This document shows positions 63,058 to 64,000 of a stretch of DNA of 64,000 nucleotides, piece after piece. A model generated the notes under the pieces. That model searched no databases and was not told where the DNA came from. It saw only the letters and a list, made by a program, of their open reading frames with translations. A program made the translations under genes and the position numbers. How positions within the stretch are numbered: position 1 is the stretch's first letter; each line of letters starts with the position of its first letter. Origin of the DNA: Pseudoduganella rivuli (GTDB taxonomy: Bacteria; Pseudomonadota; Gammaproteobacteria; Burkholderiales; Burkholderiaceae_D); assembly GCF_009674485.1 (NCBI RefSeq), contig NZ_WKJJ01000018.1:62001-126000 (forward strand). The letters are read 5' to 3'.

Positions 63058-64000
63058 ATGATACGCATTACCCTGGCATGTGCCGTTGCCGCGCTGCTGG
63101 CCGGTGCACCCGCTGCCGCGCAAACTATCCCTGTGACGATCGAGGTTGACGCTTCCCGGCCCGCCGGCGAACTGAAACCGATCTGGCGCTTCTTCGGCGC
63201 CGATGAACCCAACTACGCCACCATGAAGGATGGCCGCAAACTGCTGGACCACCTGGGGGCGCTGCGGCGCGGCGACGTCTTCTTCCGCGCCCACAACCTG
63301 CTCAGCACCGGCGACGGCACGCCCGCCTTCAAGTGGGGCAGCACCAATGCCTACACGGAAACCAAAGACGGCAAGCCGGTCTACGACTGGACCGTCACCG
63401 ACCGCATCATCGATACCTATCTTGCGCGCGGCGTACGGCCCTACCTGCAAATCGGCTTCATGCCGGAAGCCATGTCCAGCGCGAAGCCGGGCACGCCTTA
63501 CCAGCACAGCTGGCGCCCCGGCTTCGCCTACGACCTGATCGCGACCGGCTGGACCGCGCCGCCGAAGGACTACGCGAAATGGGGCGAACTGGCGTACCAG
63601 TGGACGCTGCACAATATCGAGCGCTACGGGCGCGATGAAATGAAGAAGTGGTATTTCGAGGTCTGGAACGAACCCAACTCGCGCTTTTACTGGAGTGGCA
63701 CCCAGGATGAATTCAACAAGCTGCATGACTACGCCATCGCCGGCATACGGCGCGCGCTGCCCGATGCCTTTGTCGGCGGTCCGGATGTGGCGGGCCACGG
63801 AGGGGCTTTCATGGACGCCTTCCTGAAGCACGTGGTCTCCGGCACCAACCACGCGACAGGCGGCACGGGCACGCCGACCGATTTCCTGTCCTTCCATGCG
63901 AAAGGCGTCCCGCGCTTCGTCGACGGGCACGTGCGGATGGGTATCCGTGAACACTTGCACGATGTCGATACGGGCTTTGCCAGGATCGCCGCCATTCCCC
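63058..64000 (+). CDS. GH39 family glycosidase (partial, C-terminus outside window)
   Basis: An exported retaining glycosidase of the GH39 type, most often beta-xylosidase. The reading starts at ATG 63058 after AGGAGG and continues to the window end (314 codons). A signal peptide (about 1-22, CAVAALLAGAPAAAQ) is followed by the (beta/alpha)8 domain. The acid/base Glu is E205 in EVWNEPNS, the GH39/GH-A landmark. The nucleophile Glu should lie beyond the window. It follows the PNPOx-like gene by 116 nt. The substrate cannot be decided from this half. Confidence 0.85.
   Translation, partial: MIRITLACAVAALLAGAPAAAQTIPVTIEVDASRPAGELKPIWRFFGADEPNYATMKDGRKLLDHLGALRRGDVFFRAHNLLSTGDGTPAFKWGSTNAYTETKDGKPVYDWTVTDRIIDTYLARGVRPYLQIGFMPEAMSSAKPGTPYQHSWRPGFAYDLIATGWTAPPKDYAKWGELAYQWTLHNIERYGRDEMKKWYFEVWNEPNSRFYWSGTQDEFNKLHDYAIAGIRRALPDAFVGGPDVAGHGGAFMDAFLKHVVSGTNHATGGTGTPTDFLSFHAKGVPRFVDGHVRMGIREHLHDVDTGFARIAAIP

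Overview
The window looks like a chromosomal segment of a GC-rich betaproteobacterium, most likely Oxalobacteraceae (Janthinobacterium/Duganella/Massilia type). This is inferred from protein style and gene neighbourhoods (ResB next to cytochrome c4, then EngB and HemB; a long str/S10/spc/alpha ribosomal block; a magnesium-type HemB) and from dispersed hairpin repeats of a kind I associate with this group. No database was consulted. I see no insertion sequence, prophage, CRISPR array, tRNA or rRNA.

Layout. 1-4.8 kb: cytochrome c maturation (partial resB), cytochrome c4, then divergent engB and hemB. 4.8-7.3 kb: a sodium/solute symporter and a His-rich, Pro-rich, TonB-like envelope protein. 7.5-14.7 kb: a drug-efflux locus, with response regulator, histidine kinase, membrane fusion protein and RND pump in one minus-strand operon and a Spy/CpxP-like chaperone gene divergent from it. 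14.7-18.3 kb: dsbD and a secreted M28 peptidase.

18.3-42.9 kb: the ribosomal superoperon on the minus strand, transcribed right to left: rpsL-rpsG-fusA-tuf-rpsJ, then rplC through rpmJ, then rpsM-rpsK-rpsD-rpoA-rplQ. It is interrupted between rpsJ and rplC by about 5.3 kb holding a methyltransferase gene, creB, creC, creD and a small unknown gene. Hairpins sit at most boundaries in the str and alpha parts. Candidate promoters lie upstream of rpsL, rplC and rpsD.

43-49 kb: envelope glycan and lipid genes (a GT60-like glycosyltransferase starting at TTG, a phosphoethanolamine transferase with an acidic Ala/Ser-rich linker, an HGSNAT/DUF1624 acyltransferase) and a membrane-anchored MutS-like ATPase. 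49-56.4 kb: an apparently self-contained export system with a periplasmic adaptor, a MacB-type ATPase, two FtsX/MacB-type permeases, a sigma-54 activator and its histidine kinase. A near-consensus sigma-54 promoter and a helically phased array of CGGACA boxes lie in front of it.

56.5-64 kb: a spermidine-synthase-like protein, a TonB-dependent receptor with a possible attenuator leader, a lipoprotein, a MocR-type regulator divergent from a PNPOx-like flavin protein, and a GH39 glycosidase cut by the window end.

The most promising items are the sigma-54 exporter with its box array and the break in the S10 operon. Many starts were moved inward from the longest possible frame to fit ribosome binding sites, signal peptides or ATGA overlaps. 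Several small genes (rpmJ, rpmD) and the two edge-truncated genes were read directly from the DNA.
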